Of a stretch of 7,510 nucleotides of DNA, positions 1 through 5,359 are shown one piece after another. Position numbers and translations under genes: made by a program. The notes beneath the pieces are model-generated. The model saw only the letters and a list, made by a program, of their open reading frames with translations. It did not search any database and had not been told where the DNA came from. The stretch comes from Microcaldota archaeon (lineage in GTDB: Archaea; B1Sed10-29; JACOVT01). The stretch spans positions 1 to 7,510 of the forward strand of contig JACOVT010000066.1 in NCBI GenBank assembly GCA_016177165.1, in the 5' to 3' direction. The number at the start of each line of letters is the position of its first letter. Positions within the stretch are counted from its first letter, which is position 1.

Positions 1-966
1 ACAACAACGACAACACAGCAGCAAACGACAGAGAACGTGCCGCCCACGGCATTCGCAGGCACCGACAGAATAGCAGTGAACGGGCAGCTGATCACACTTA
101 GCGGAACAGCATCCGACCCTGACGGCATCATAATTTCATACTCATGGAACTTCGGCGACGGCCGGACAGGCTCAGGCCAGACAGCATCACACACCTACCT
201 CTCGCCGGGCACGTACACCGCAACACTAACTGTAATGGACAACAGAGGAGCAGTCGCCAGCGACTCGGCAAGAATAACAGTAATCTCACAGTCAACAGAT
301 GACAGCACGAGCGACACAATAGAGCGAGTATTAGCCACGCCATCGCTGTCAAGGCCCGGGCAGAAAATCAGCGTCCTCATAACGGCAGACGCGAGCGCAG
401 TGATGGTAGAGGTTGCCGGCCAGACAACCACCCTCACAGACTTCAACGGCGACCACTTGTTCTCGTACGAGTTCATCGCGCCGGCAGACGAGGGCAACTA
501 TAATGTCGTGGTGTCAACACTAGACGGGTTGGAAACAAGGACTGCCGAGTTCGAGGTCGACAACTCCGCACCAACGCTCACGATTCCGGCGCAGCTAAAC
601 TCGACGGCGCCAGAAACTGAAATAACGGTAGAGACGAACGAGAACAGCGAATGCAGGCTGTCCACACAGGACGTGGCGTTCGAGCGCATGAAGACTTTCG
701 ATTCCACTGGCGGCAGGACCCATAAGACTTCTGTCAAGCTCGAGTTTGACGGCGAAAACAACTTCTACGCCCGCTGCCAAGATGCCGCCGGCAACGTGCA
801 ACTCGAGTCCAAAGCAGTAAACGTGAAAAGGGAACGCGCCGGAACCTCCTCAATATCAGGACTGGCATCAGGCAGCCTCTCCGACCCCATAGTAGGCGGG
901 GCGGTGCTTGCGGGCGCTGTCGCAATCGCGCTCACCGCTACACTATTGTACAGGCGCCACCTCTAA
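1..966 (+). CDS. PKD/Ig-like domain surface protein, C-terminally membrane-anchored (5' partial)
   Basis: The frame is open to the first base of the window, so the N-terminus, and presumably a signal peptide, lie upstream; the GTG at 37 is an internal Val codon and not a convincing start. The first residues are a Thr/Gln-rich linker. A PKD domain follows (about residues 13-95 counted from base 1), with the typical WNFGDG motif, a HTY...PGTYTATLTV strand and a preceding SDPDG. Next come a second beta-sandwich region and a third with two cysteines, ending in ARCQDAAGN, a motif common in archaeal and bacterial Ig-like surface repeats. A Ser/Gly-rich spacer leads to a single hydrophobic helix near the C-terminus and a short basic tail (YRRHL), the layout of a type I membrane anchor. 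PKD domains generally mediate protein or carbohydrate contacts outside the cell; no catalytic domain is visible in this part. The partner and exact role are unknown. Confidence 0.85.
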   Translation, partial: TTTTTQQQTTENVPPTAFAGTDRIAVNGQLITLSGTASDPDGIIISYSWNFGDGRTGSGQTASHTYLSPGTYTATLTVMDNRGAVASDSARITVISQSTDDSTSDTIERVLATPSLSRPGQKISVLITADASAVMVEVAGQTTTLTDFNGDHLFSYEFIAPADEGNYNVVVSTLDGLETRTAEFEVDNSAPTLTIPAQLNSTAPETEITVETNENSECRLSTQDVAFERMKTFDSTGGRTHKTSVKLEFDGENNFYARCQDAAGNVQLESKAVNVKRERAGTSSISGLASGSLSDPIVGGAVLAGAVAIALTATLLYRRHL

Positions 967-987
967 CCCGTCAATGAGAGTGCGCAC

Positions 988-997
988 TATTTTAAAG
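988..997 (+). promoter_or_regulatory. Putative TATA box of the endA operon
   Basis: TATTTTAAAG is the only strongly A/T-rich box in the gap after the PKD gene. Its centre lies about 35 bp before the GTG at 1028. With the usual archaeal TATA-to-start-site distance of about 26-27 bp, transcription would begin near 1020 and leave an untranslated leader of only a few bases. It lies inside the longer reading frame that starts at ATG 974, which argues against that upstream start. This is inference from spacing; no BRE is clearly recognisable. Confidence 0.45.
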
Positions 998-1027
998 CCA
1001 CAAACCACAACAAGAACAGCTGGTTTT

Positions 1028-1543
1028 GTGGAAGCACGCATAACAAGGGACGGCGCACTCATCAGCGACCAAACCGCGTCTAGCGAGCTTGCGGCAAAAG
1101 GCTACGGCGAAATGACTGGCAAGGGGCTCCTGCTAAGCCGCGAGGAATCGGTGCTCATGAGCGAAAACCGCAAGGAATTCAGCGTGCGTAGCCAAAGCGG
1201 CAAAAAGTACGCATATGCGGAACTGCTCAGGCACTACTCAGGCAGCGACAACGAGTTCGCCAAGAAATACCTTGCGTTCCGCGACCTCCGAACAAGGGGA
1301 TTCTGCGTCAAGCCCGGCTTCCGCGGCGAGTCCCACTACCGCGTTTACTCGCGGGGCGACAAGCCATCAAGCGGGAACGCAATCTGGCTCGTGAAGTGCG
1401 TCACCGAGGAAGCCACGTTCTCGTTCCCGCAGCTTGAAAAGGAAATACAGTCAGCAAGCTCGGTGCGCAAGAAAGTCATGTACGCGATCAGCGACAAGGA
1501 AGGCGACATGACATACTACATCATAGACAAGGCAAACCCGTGA
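1028..1543 (+). CDS. endA: tRNA-splicing endonuclease, alpha-type subunit, with Asn at the catalytic His position
   Basis: This enzyme cuts introns out of precursor tRNAs at bulge-helix-bulge sites. The 171-aa product has the normal two-domain archaeal layout. An N-terminal domain (about 1-75) has the SDxxxxSEL...KGYG and LSREE signatures. A C-terminal nuclease domain (about 76-170) has YLAFRDLRTRGFxVKPGF, YRVYSRG, SVRKK and EGDMTYY. Of the catalytic triad (Tyr115/His125/Lys156 in the Methanocaldococcus jannaschii enzyme), Tyr is present at Y107 and Lys at K148, with the same 41-residue spacing. The residue at the His position, 10 after the Tyr, is Asn117 (codon AAC, 1376-1378). I chose the GTG at 1028 because family homology begins at this point and a TATA-like box lies just upstream; ATG at 974 would add 18 residues unlike the family. 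Only 4 bases separate it from the next gene, suggesting an operon with the 61-aa gene and dphB. It could be the structural partner of a second catalytic subunit encoded elsewhere. Confidence 0.9.
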   Translation: MEARITRDGALISDQTASSELAAKGYGEMTGKGLLLSREESVLMSENRKEFSVRSQSGKKYAYAELLRHYSGSDNEFAKKYLAFRDLRTRGFCVKPGFRGESHYRVYSRGDKPSSGNAIWLVKCVTEEATFSFPQLEKEIQSASSVRKKVMYAISDKEGDMTYYIIDKANP

Positions 1544-1547
1544 AACC

Positions 1548-1733
1548 ATGCACCTAAAGATAAGCAAGAAAAGGTACGAGCACAACTGCCACCACCTCGA
1601 GCACCTAGCCAAGGGCATGGGCGCAACACTCGCCTGCAAAGACAATGGAGACCACATCGAGCTGAACGTCACAGGTCCAGAAGAAAACGTGGAAAAGGTG
1701 CGGCAGAAGCTGCGCATTTTCGGCGCGCGATAG
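1548..1733 (+). CDS. Small His/Cys-rich protein of unknown function
   Basis: I do not recognise this 61-aa protein. It begins 4 bases after the endA stop and ends 21 bases before dphB, so it is probably co-transcribed with both. By eye its secondary structure is helix (about 8-24), two strands (26-31 and 35-42) joined by a tight DNGD turn, then a helix after GPEENVEKV (44-57). That alpha-beta-beta-alpha order recalls small RNA-binding or ferredoxin-like half-folds, though no family motif can be assigned. His and Cys are concentrated for its size (H2, H12, C14, H15, H16, H19, C30, H36), and the HNCHHLEH stretch could bind a metal. It is basic at both ends (KISKKR, VRQKLR), with no signal peptide or membrane segment, so it is likely cytoplasmic. 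No strong ribosome-binding site precedes the ATG. Coding status rests on tight packing in the operon and plausible protein composition. Confidence 0.65.
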   Translation: MHLKISKKRYEHNCHHLEHLAKGMGATLACKDNGDHIELNVTGPEENVEKVRQKLRIFGAR

Positions 1734-1754
1734 CCGGCGCGAGATCGTGTTAGA

Positions 1755-2483
1755 ATGCTTTACCTGATTGGACTGGGGCTCAACCCGCCAGCATCACTCT
1801 CGCGCGAGGCGCTCGAGGCAATACGCAACTCTGACGTGGTATTCCTTGAAGCGTACACCGGGTATGTGACCGAGGAAGAGAAAAAAGCCATCGAGAAAGA
1901 AACCGGCAAGAAAATCCAAGTGATGAACCGCGAGATCATCGAGTCGGGCAGCATCCTCCCCTACGCAATGAAAAACAACGCCTGCCTTCTCGTTCCAGGA
2001 GACCCGCTCGCAGCAACCACGCACGCCGACCTGCTCCTGAAGGCAAGGGAAAAGAAGATACGTTTCCGCGTCGTCCACAATTCCTCGATACTCACCGCTA
2101 TTGGCGAGTCGGGCCTCCAGCTCTACAGGTTCGGCCGCACCTCCACGATAGCGCGCTGGCAGAAAAACTTCCAGCCAACGAGCTTCGCCAGCGCGATAAC
2201 AGACAACCAGAAAGCCAACCTGCACACACTCCTCCTTGCCGACACGCATGAAGGCATGCAGCCCGCAGAAGCAATGGAAACGCTGGAAAAGGCCTGCAAG
2301 GCAGAAGGAGTCGCGCTTCCAGAACGGCTCGTCATCTGCTCCAAGCTGGGCAAGGAAGACGCCACCATCAACTACACCAGTTTAGAGGAAGCCAAAAAAC
2401 TAGAGGCACGCTTACCGTTCTGCATCATAGTGCCGGCAGCGCTGAACACTAAAGAGAAAGAGCTGCTCGATAGTATTGTTTGA
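1755..2483 (+). CDS. dphB: Diphthine synthase (diphthamide biosynthesis methyltransferase)
   Basis: The enzyme uses S-adenosylmethionine to methylate the amino-carboxypropyl group on a histidine of elongation factor 2, the second step of diphthamide synthesis in archaea. The 242-aa product shows the family's tetrapyrrole-methylase fold signatures. It opens with MLYLIGLGL (GLG loop, residues 6-8), followed by VFLEAYT (29-35), the VPGDPLAATTHADL cofactor loop (80-93), VVHNSSI (106-112), and GLQLYRFG (120-127) at the start of the second domain. It is slightly shorter than the roughly 250-260 residues usual for the family; the shortening seems to be in the C-terminal half, while the active-site motifs are intact. 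It sits last in the probable endA operon, with no clear TATA box of its own in the 21-base gap. The convergent surface-protein gene ends 26 bases beyond it. Grouping with a tRNA-processing gene fits a translation-apparatus operon. Confidence 0.93.
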   Translation: MLYLIGLGLNPPASLSREALEAIRNSDVVFLEAYTGYVTEEEKKAIEKETGKKIQVMNREIIESGSILPYAMKNNACLLVPGDPLAATTHADLLLKAREKKIRFRVVHNSSILTAIGESGLQLYRFGRTSTIARWQKNFQPTSFASAITDNQKANLHTLLLADTHEGMQPAEAMETLEKACKAEGVALPERLVICSKLGKEDATINYTSLEEAKKLEARLPFCIIVPAALNTKEKELLDSIV

Positions 2484-2518
2484 CTCACTTCTCAAGAGTG
2501 TTCGACTCATCACTTCTC
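2481..2518 (+). repeat. Short imperfect direct repeat spanning two convergent stop codons
   Basis: TGACTCACTTCTC at 2481-2493 recurs as CGACTCatcACTTCTC at 2503-2518, the second copy carrying three extra bases. The first copy contains the dphB stop codon and the second the reverse-strand stop of the large surface protein. The first copy also forms part of a weak hairpin (CACT...AGTG, 2486-2500). No U-rich terminator tract accompanies it, so function is unclear and chance similarity is possible. Confidence 0.3.
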
Positions 2519-4990
2519 GGGCCGCTCGCGCAGCAGCCTCTCGACAACTGCAAAGACGGCTATGAGGCCGATGATGACCACCGCGACGATTATCAGCCAA
2601 GTCAGGTCCACCACGGCCTCGGTCACTGTCAGCGAGAGGGTCACCGACTCGCCCGCCCCGAACGCGCCATCGCGGTTCTTGTCAAAACAGACCGCCAGCG
2701 AGTAGTTCCCCTTTTTGCCGGGCGCAGAAAAAGCCGCGGAACACCGGTCGTCTGACAATGCGCACGAAGCAACCGTCTCGCCCGAGCACGAGTCCCTGTG
2801 GACCGTTGCCGGCCAGCCGCTACACGACGAAAGACCCGAAACCGACACTGTAAGCTGCTCGCCGACTCCGGACTCCTGCTTTGAGAGCTGCGCCGAGACG
2901 GTCCCAGAGCACGCCTCTGAGGGGCAAGGCGCGCTGGTGCAGACGCCTCCCCCAACCGCGGGGCACCAGTTGCCGTTGGAGCCGAGGCACTGCTCGCGAG
3001 TCAGGCAGGCCGCGAGGCTTGATTGCGAGCAGGCGTTGAAAGCTCCCAGCACGCGTAACACTTTCAGGTCGGCCTCTCCAGCCCCAAACTTTCCGTCGGC
3101 GTTCTTGTCTACGCACGCGTAGTAAATGTAGCTGCCATCAGAGGAAGGCGCCTCAAAAGCTGAAGAGCACGAACCCGCCGCGCCCAAAATGCAGGAGCGC
3201 ACCAAGTCGCCGCTGCACGAGTCCTTGCGCAGCGATGCTGTCAAGCCTGCGCAATTCTGGAGCCCACCCACTGCAACGCTTACGTTACCTGAAGCGTTGA
3301 CAGGGTTGGGCTGCAGCCCCAGCGTCACCGTACCTGAGCAGGAGCCGGGCACTCCAATCACCACGGTCTTTGTCGCGGACCGTATTGGCAGGTTGAACTG
3401 GGCGACGCTCCCATCCGCGGCGTTTGTCACCCGAAGCTCGGTTACGTTGAACGCAAAAGTGTCACCGTTACGCGTGTTGTTGGTCATCTCGTACACGACT
3501 AGCAGGTGCATCAGTTGGTTTGGCAGCACGCCGAAGTCAGGGTCGGGGTCAAGCACTAGAGTCCCGTTGTCAGCGACGTAGCTTGCGGCAGCCGCTACCG
3601 GCTCGCCGGCATCAAACATCCCGTCGCTGTCGAGGTCGCGTACGAGTTTCACCTGCTTTATGCCGCGCTCGTCACCCGTGCCGTAGGCAGAGAGCTTCAT
3701 GCGCTCGAAAGCGATTGCGCTGCCGCTTCCTGCACGCACCTTTAGCTGGAGCATCACGTTGTCAGCGCTTCCCACTCCCGGCGTGTAGGCGTGGTCTTGA
3801 GGCGAATCCCCGCCGGCGCCGCCGGTGGTGTTGGACGCCCTGATCGTCTTTCTCGCCGAAGCTATCGGGACTGCAAGCGCGTTAACCTGCACGCCGCTAG
3901 TGCGGCCGGTCGCGCGCAGAGCAGGCACGTTGAACTGCAGCGCCTTGCCGATCTCCGCGTTAGGAGACATCTCCACCCCGATGAGCAGGTCGACGCGCGT
4001 ATTCATTGGTATGAGCCCCCCGTTCGCGACGTTGATTGTGAGCGCGGCATTCCCCGGCTGGAACACGCCGGTCCCCAGCAGCACGTCTGCTTGGTCGTAA
4101 TTGAGGTTGCCGTTGACATCAAGCACGAAGACCACCCGCTGCACGCTCACCGAAGGGTCGGCGCTTCCCACCGACGTCAGGTCTATCGAGTTGAGTTGCA
4201 TGTCCTCGTTCCCAGAGTTGAATATGATGTGCAGCAGTTCGTTTGCCATGTCGGTCGAGTCGGGGTCATAGCTCCAGTCGTGGTCCCCGACTCCCAGACC
4301 CTTCCCCCCATTGGCAGTGCCTCCCCATGTCAGGTCGCCCCATTGTGAGGGGTTGCTGCGCGGCGACGCGTCAGGCCACAAGTAATACACATCAGTGACA
4401 ACTCCGCTGATGAGCGTCTTGTCAAGCACCTCGATGCGGGCGCCAGTCACCTGTTGGGGTGCTTGCACGTCCCCCGGCAGGGGTATCGAGAACTCGGCTG
4501 TCCAGCGGGAGTTCTGCCCGCTTGCGCCAATTGCGTTCCACGCGTACGGGCCCGGGATAGTCGCCCAGCCGAGGCCGGTCCCTTCGCTTTCCTCTGTTGG
4601 GCCGCCCGTCGGGAAGGTGCAAGGCCTGTGCAGCGTGTACGCTCGATGGTTCTGCCCGGGCGTGGCGCCGCCCACGTGCGGCCAGTCCAGCGTGACGTTG
4701 ACGTAGTCTTGGGCGCAAAAGTCAATGGCTCCGTTGTCATCCGGTGTGGAAACGTCAAACGCAAAGTAGAGGGCACGGGTGGCGAAATCTCCCTTAACAT
4801 AAGCAGTTACGCGGTTGTTGCCAAACTGGAATACTGTGGCTTCGCCCCATTCGCTGCTGCCTATCGTGCCATCGACAGTCACCGCGCTAGTCAGGGCGGC
4901 GATTGGTTGGCGGTAGTTTATGGCATGGGCCAAAACCACAGAGGCTGCTATGGCCAGCAATAATAGTGAAGCCGAGGCTGCCGGGCGCAT
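2510..4990 (-). CDS. Large modular secreted surface protein: CBM9/DOMON-like domain, tandem repeats, six-Cys repeats, C-terminal membrane anchor
   Basis: The 826-aa protein begins with a signal peptide (RPAASASLLLLAIAASVVLAHA; likely cleavage after A23). About residues 30-225 resemble CBM9/DOMON-like carbohydrate-binding domains: the VTVDGTIGSSEWGEA opening, strands typical of that beta-sandwich, and a late TAEFSIPL strand. Two related repeats of about 140 residues follow (247-383 and 409-545), each with an acidic calcium-type loop (DVNGNLNYDQAD at 291; DLDSDGMFDAGE at 452) and an SA(R/T)KTV/I ending. Two further repeats (551-647 and 694-790) share six cysteines at nearly identical spacing and a DKNxDGxFGAGE loop, separated by another Cys-rich patch (CLTREQC...NWC). 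A hydrophobic helix (about 795-816) and a basic tail anchor the C-terminus. Several Asn-X-Ser/Thr sequons suggest N-glycosylation. It is probably exposed on the cell surface, binding glycans or acting in adhesion; no catalytic motif is visible. The ATG at 4990 fits the signal peptide and a leaderless promoter. Confidence 0.88.
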   Translation of the reverse strand: MRPAASASLLLLAIAASVVLAHAINYRQPIAALTSAVTVDGTIGSSEWGEATVFQFGNNRVTAYVKGDFATRALYFAFDVSTPDDNGAIDFCAQDYVNVTLDWPHVGGATPGQNHRAYTLHRPCTFPTGGPTEESEGTGLGWATIPGPYAWNAIGASGQNSRWTAEFSIPLPGDVQAPQQVTGARIEVLDKTLISGVVTDVYYLWPDASPRSNPSQWGDLTWGGTANGGKGLGVGDHDWSYDPDSTDMANELLHIIFNSGNEDMQLNSIDLTSVGSADPSVSVQRVVFVLDVNGNLNYDQADVLLGTGVFQPGNAALTINVANGGLIPMNTRVDLLIGVEMSPNAEIGKALQFNVPALRATGRTSGVQVNALAVPIASARKTIRASNTTGGAGGDSPQDHAYTPGVGSADNVMLQLKVRAGSGSAIAFERMKLSAYGTGDERGIKQVKLVRDLDSDGMFDAGEPVAAAASYVADNGTLVLDPDPDFGVLPNQLMHLLVVYEMTNNTRNGDTFAFNVTELRVTNAADGSVAQFNLPIRSATKTVVIGVPGSCSGTVTLGLQPNPVNASGNVSVAVGGLQNCAGLTASLRKDSCSGDLVRSCILGAAGSCSSAFEAPSSDGSYIYYACVDKNADGKFGAGEADLKVLRVLGAFNACSQSSLAACLTREQCLGSNGNWCPAVGGGVCTSAPCPSEACSGTVSAQLSKQESGVGEQLTVSVSGLSSCSGWPATVHRDSCSGETVASCALSDDRCSAAFSAPGKKGNYSLAVCFDKNRDGAFGAGESVTLSLTVTEAVVDLTWLIIVAVVIIGLIAVFAVVERLLRERPEK
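2621..3340 (-). repeat. Two six-cysteine repeats with calcium-type loops, within the large surface protein
   Basis: The copies encode residues 551-647 (bases 3050-3340) and 694-790 (bases 2621-2911). Cysteines fall at 551, 580, 592, 600, 608, 626 and at 694, 723, 735, 743, 750, 768, giving spacings of 29-12-8-8-18 and 29-12-8-7-18. Both start CSGTV, carry R/HxDSCSGxxVxSC, and end with DKNxDGxFGAGE, which resembles a dockerin/EF-type calcium loop. Three disulfides per repeat would suit an extracellular setting. The intervening 46 residues hold seven more cysteines. Confidence 0.85.
3356..4252 (-). repeat. Two ~140-residue repeats in the middle of the large surface protein
   Basis: Residues 247-383 and 409-545 align by eye. 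Each opens with a hydrophobic strand, then a vKxVxLVxDxxxDGxxDxxE-type acidic loop, a strand pair with LLxxVEM or LLVVYEM, a FxFNV or LQFNV strand, and an SAxKT ending. They diverge more from each other than the six-Cys repeats do, so they are older duplications or draw on a common bacterial/archaeal surface repeat family. A Gly-rich linker (GGAGG, about 390-394) separates them. Confidence 0.65.
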
Positions 4991-4996
4991 GATCAG

Positions 4997-5005
4997 TTAA
5001 TAACC
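4997..5005 (+). promoter_or_regulatory. Putative TATA box for the DUF357 gene
   Basis: GTTAATAAC is centred about 26 bp before the ATG at 5027, the distance at which archaeal transcription starts, so the transcript would begin at or next to the start codon (leaderless). It lies close to the surface-protein start codon and within the stretch that the opposite promoter would transcribe from. The call is based on position and base composition only. Confidence 0.45.
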
Positions 5006-5010
5006 AGTTC

Positions 5011-5019
5011 ATTTATAAG
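5011..5019 (-). promoter_or_regulatory. Putative TATA box for the large surface-protein gene
   Basis: Read on the reverse strand this is CTTATAAAT, close to an archaeal TATA consensus, preceded by a purine-rich stretch (AAAAACA) that could serve as BRE. Its centre at 5015 is 25 bp from the first base of the ATG at 4990, so the mRNA is predicted to be leaderless. No Shine-Dalgarno sequence is seen between the box and the start. Confidence 0.6.
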
Positions 5020-5026
5020 TGTTTTT

Positions 5027-5290
5027 ATGAGTGAAGGAACACGCCGCAAGCTGGAGTTCTGCATGGCAGCAACCAAGGAATGCCTGGACAGCATCAGGCT
5101 GGTTGATAAACGCGGGAATGCGCTGCTCAGGTTTGCGAAGGATTATTTCTCGGACGCGCAGCACTACGCGAAAAAGGGCAACGAGGCAACTGCGCTCGAG
5201 GCGGCAGCTTACGCGCATGGCTTTATCGACTCGCTGGTCCTCCTAGGTTTTGCTGAAATACCCGGCTACCACTTGAAAAAGTCAGCCTGA
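5027..5290 (+). CDS. DUF357 family helical protein
   Basis: This 87-aa protein matches my recollection of the archaeal DUF357 family, small all-helical proteins of unknown function. The supporting features are a first helix with an LDSIRL-type segment, then the characteristic DYFSDAQHYAKKGNEATALEA run (about 40-58) leading to AAYAHGFIDSLVLLGF (59-75), where the family has a SYAHGWLDAG-like motif. There is no signal peptide or membrane helix, so it should be cytoplasmic; the amphipathic helices suggest a helical hairpin or a dimer. It is transcribed away from the large surface protein across 36 bp, with a TATA-like box 26 bp before the ATG, and converges with the PsbP-like gene, 69 bases beyond its stop. 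It shares no operon with a neighbour in the window, so context gives no further functional clue. Confidence 0.78.
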   Translation: MSEGTRRKLEFCMAATKECLDSIRLVDKRGNALLRFAKDYFSDAQHYAKKGNEATALEAAAYAHGFIDSLVLLGFAEIPGYHLKKSA

Positions 5291-5330
5291 GATGGCGCCG
5301 GACAATATCCCCACCGCCCATTCATTTGCC

Positions 5331-5341
5331 ACAAAAACAAA
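5331..5341 (-). terminator. Possible U-tract terminator after the PsbP-like gene
   Basis: On the reverse strand this reads TTTGTTTTTGT, 18 bases beyond the stop of the PsbP-like gene. Archaeal transcription commonly ends at U-rich tracts without a strong hairpin. The tract is short and interrupted by G, so the call is tentative. It lies in the 69-base convergent gap with the DUF357 gene; no matching tract is seen for that gene. Confidence 0.35.
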
Positions 5342-5359
5342 GACTTTCAACAAAGCCCG

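Noticed and set aside
37..39. GTG at 37 as the start of the PKD gene
   Set aside because: The frame stays open to base 1 with a Thr/Gln-rich linker typical of surface proteins, and no signal peptide follows the GTG. The gene is cut by the window edge.
908..973. Upstream extension of endA to the start at 908, overlapping the PKD gene
   Set aside because: The extra residues overlap the membrane-anchor coding region of the PKD protein in another frame and show no EndA similarity.
1794..2249. Reverse-strand 151-codon frame opposite dphB
   Set aside because: It lies fully within a clear dphB gene, has no recognisable domain, and has no promoter or spacing support.
2571..2600. ATGATGA resembling a C box of an archaeal C/D guide RNA
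   Set aside because: It lies inside the membrane-anchor coding region of the large surface protein, and I could not find properly spaced D, C' and D' boxes.
3791..4963. Forward-strand open frames of 185 and 169 codons (3791-4348 and 4454-4963) opposite the large surface protein
   Set aside because: They are Arg/Pro/His-rich and low in recognisable motifs, and lie wholly antisense to a coherent secreted protein with signal peptide, repeats and anchor. They are shadows of a GC-rich gene.
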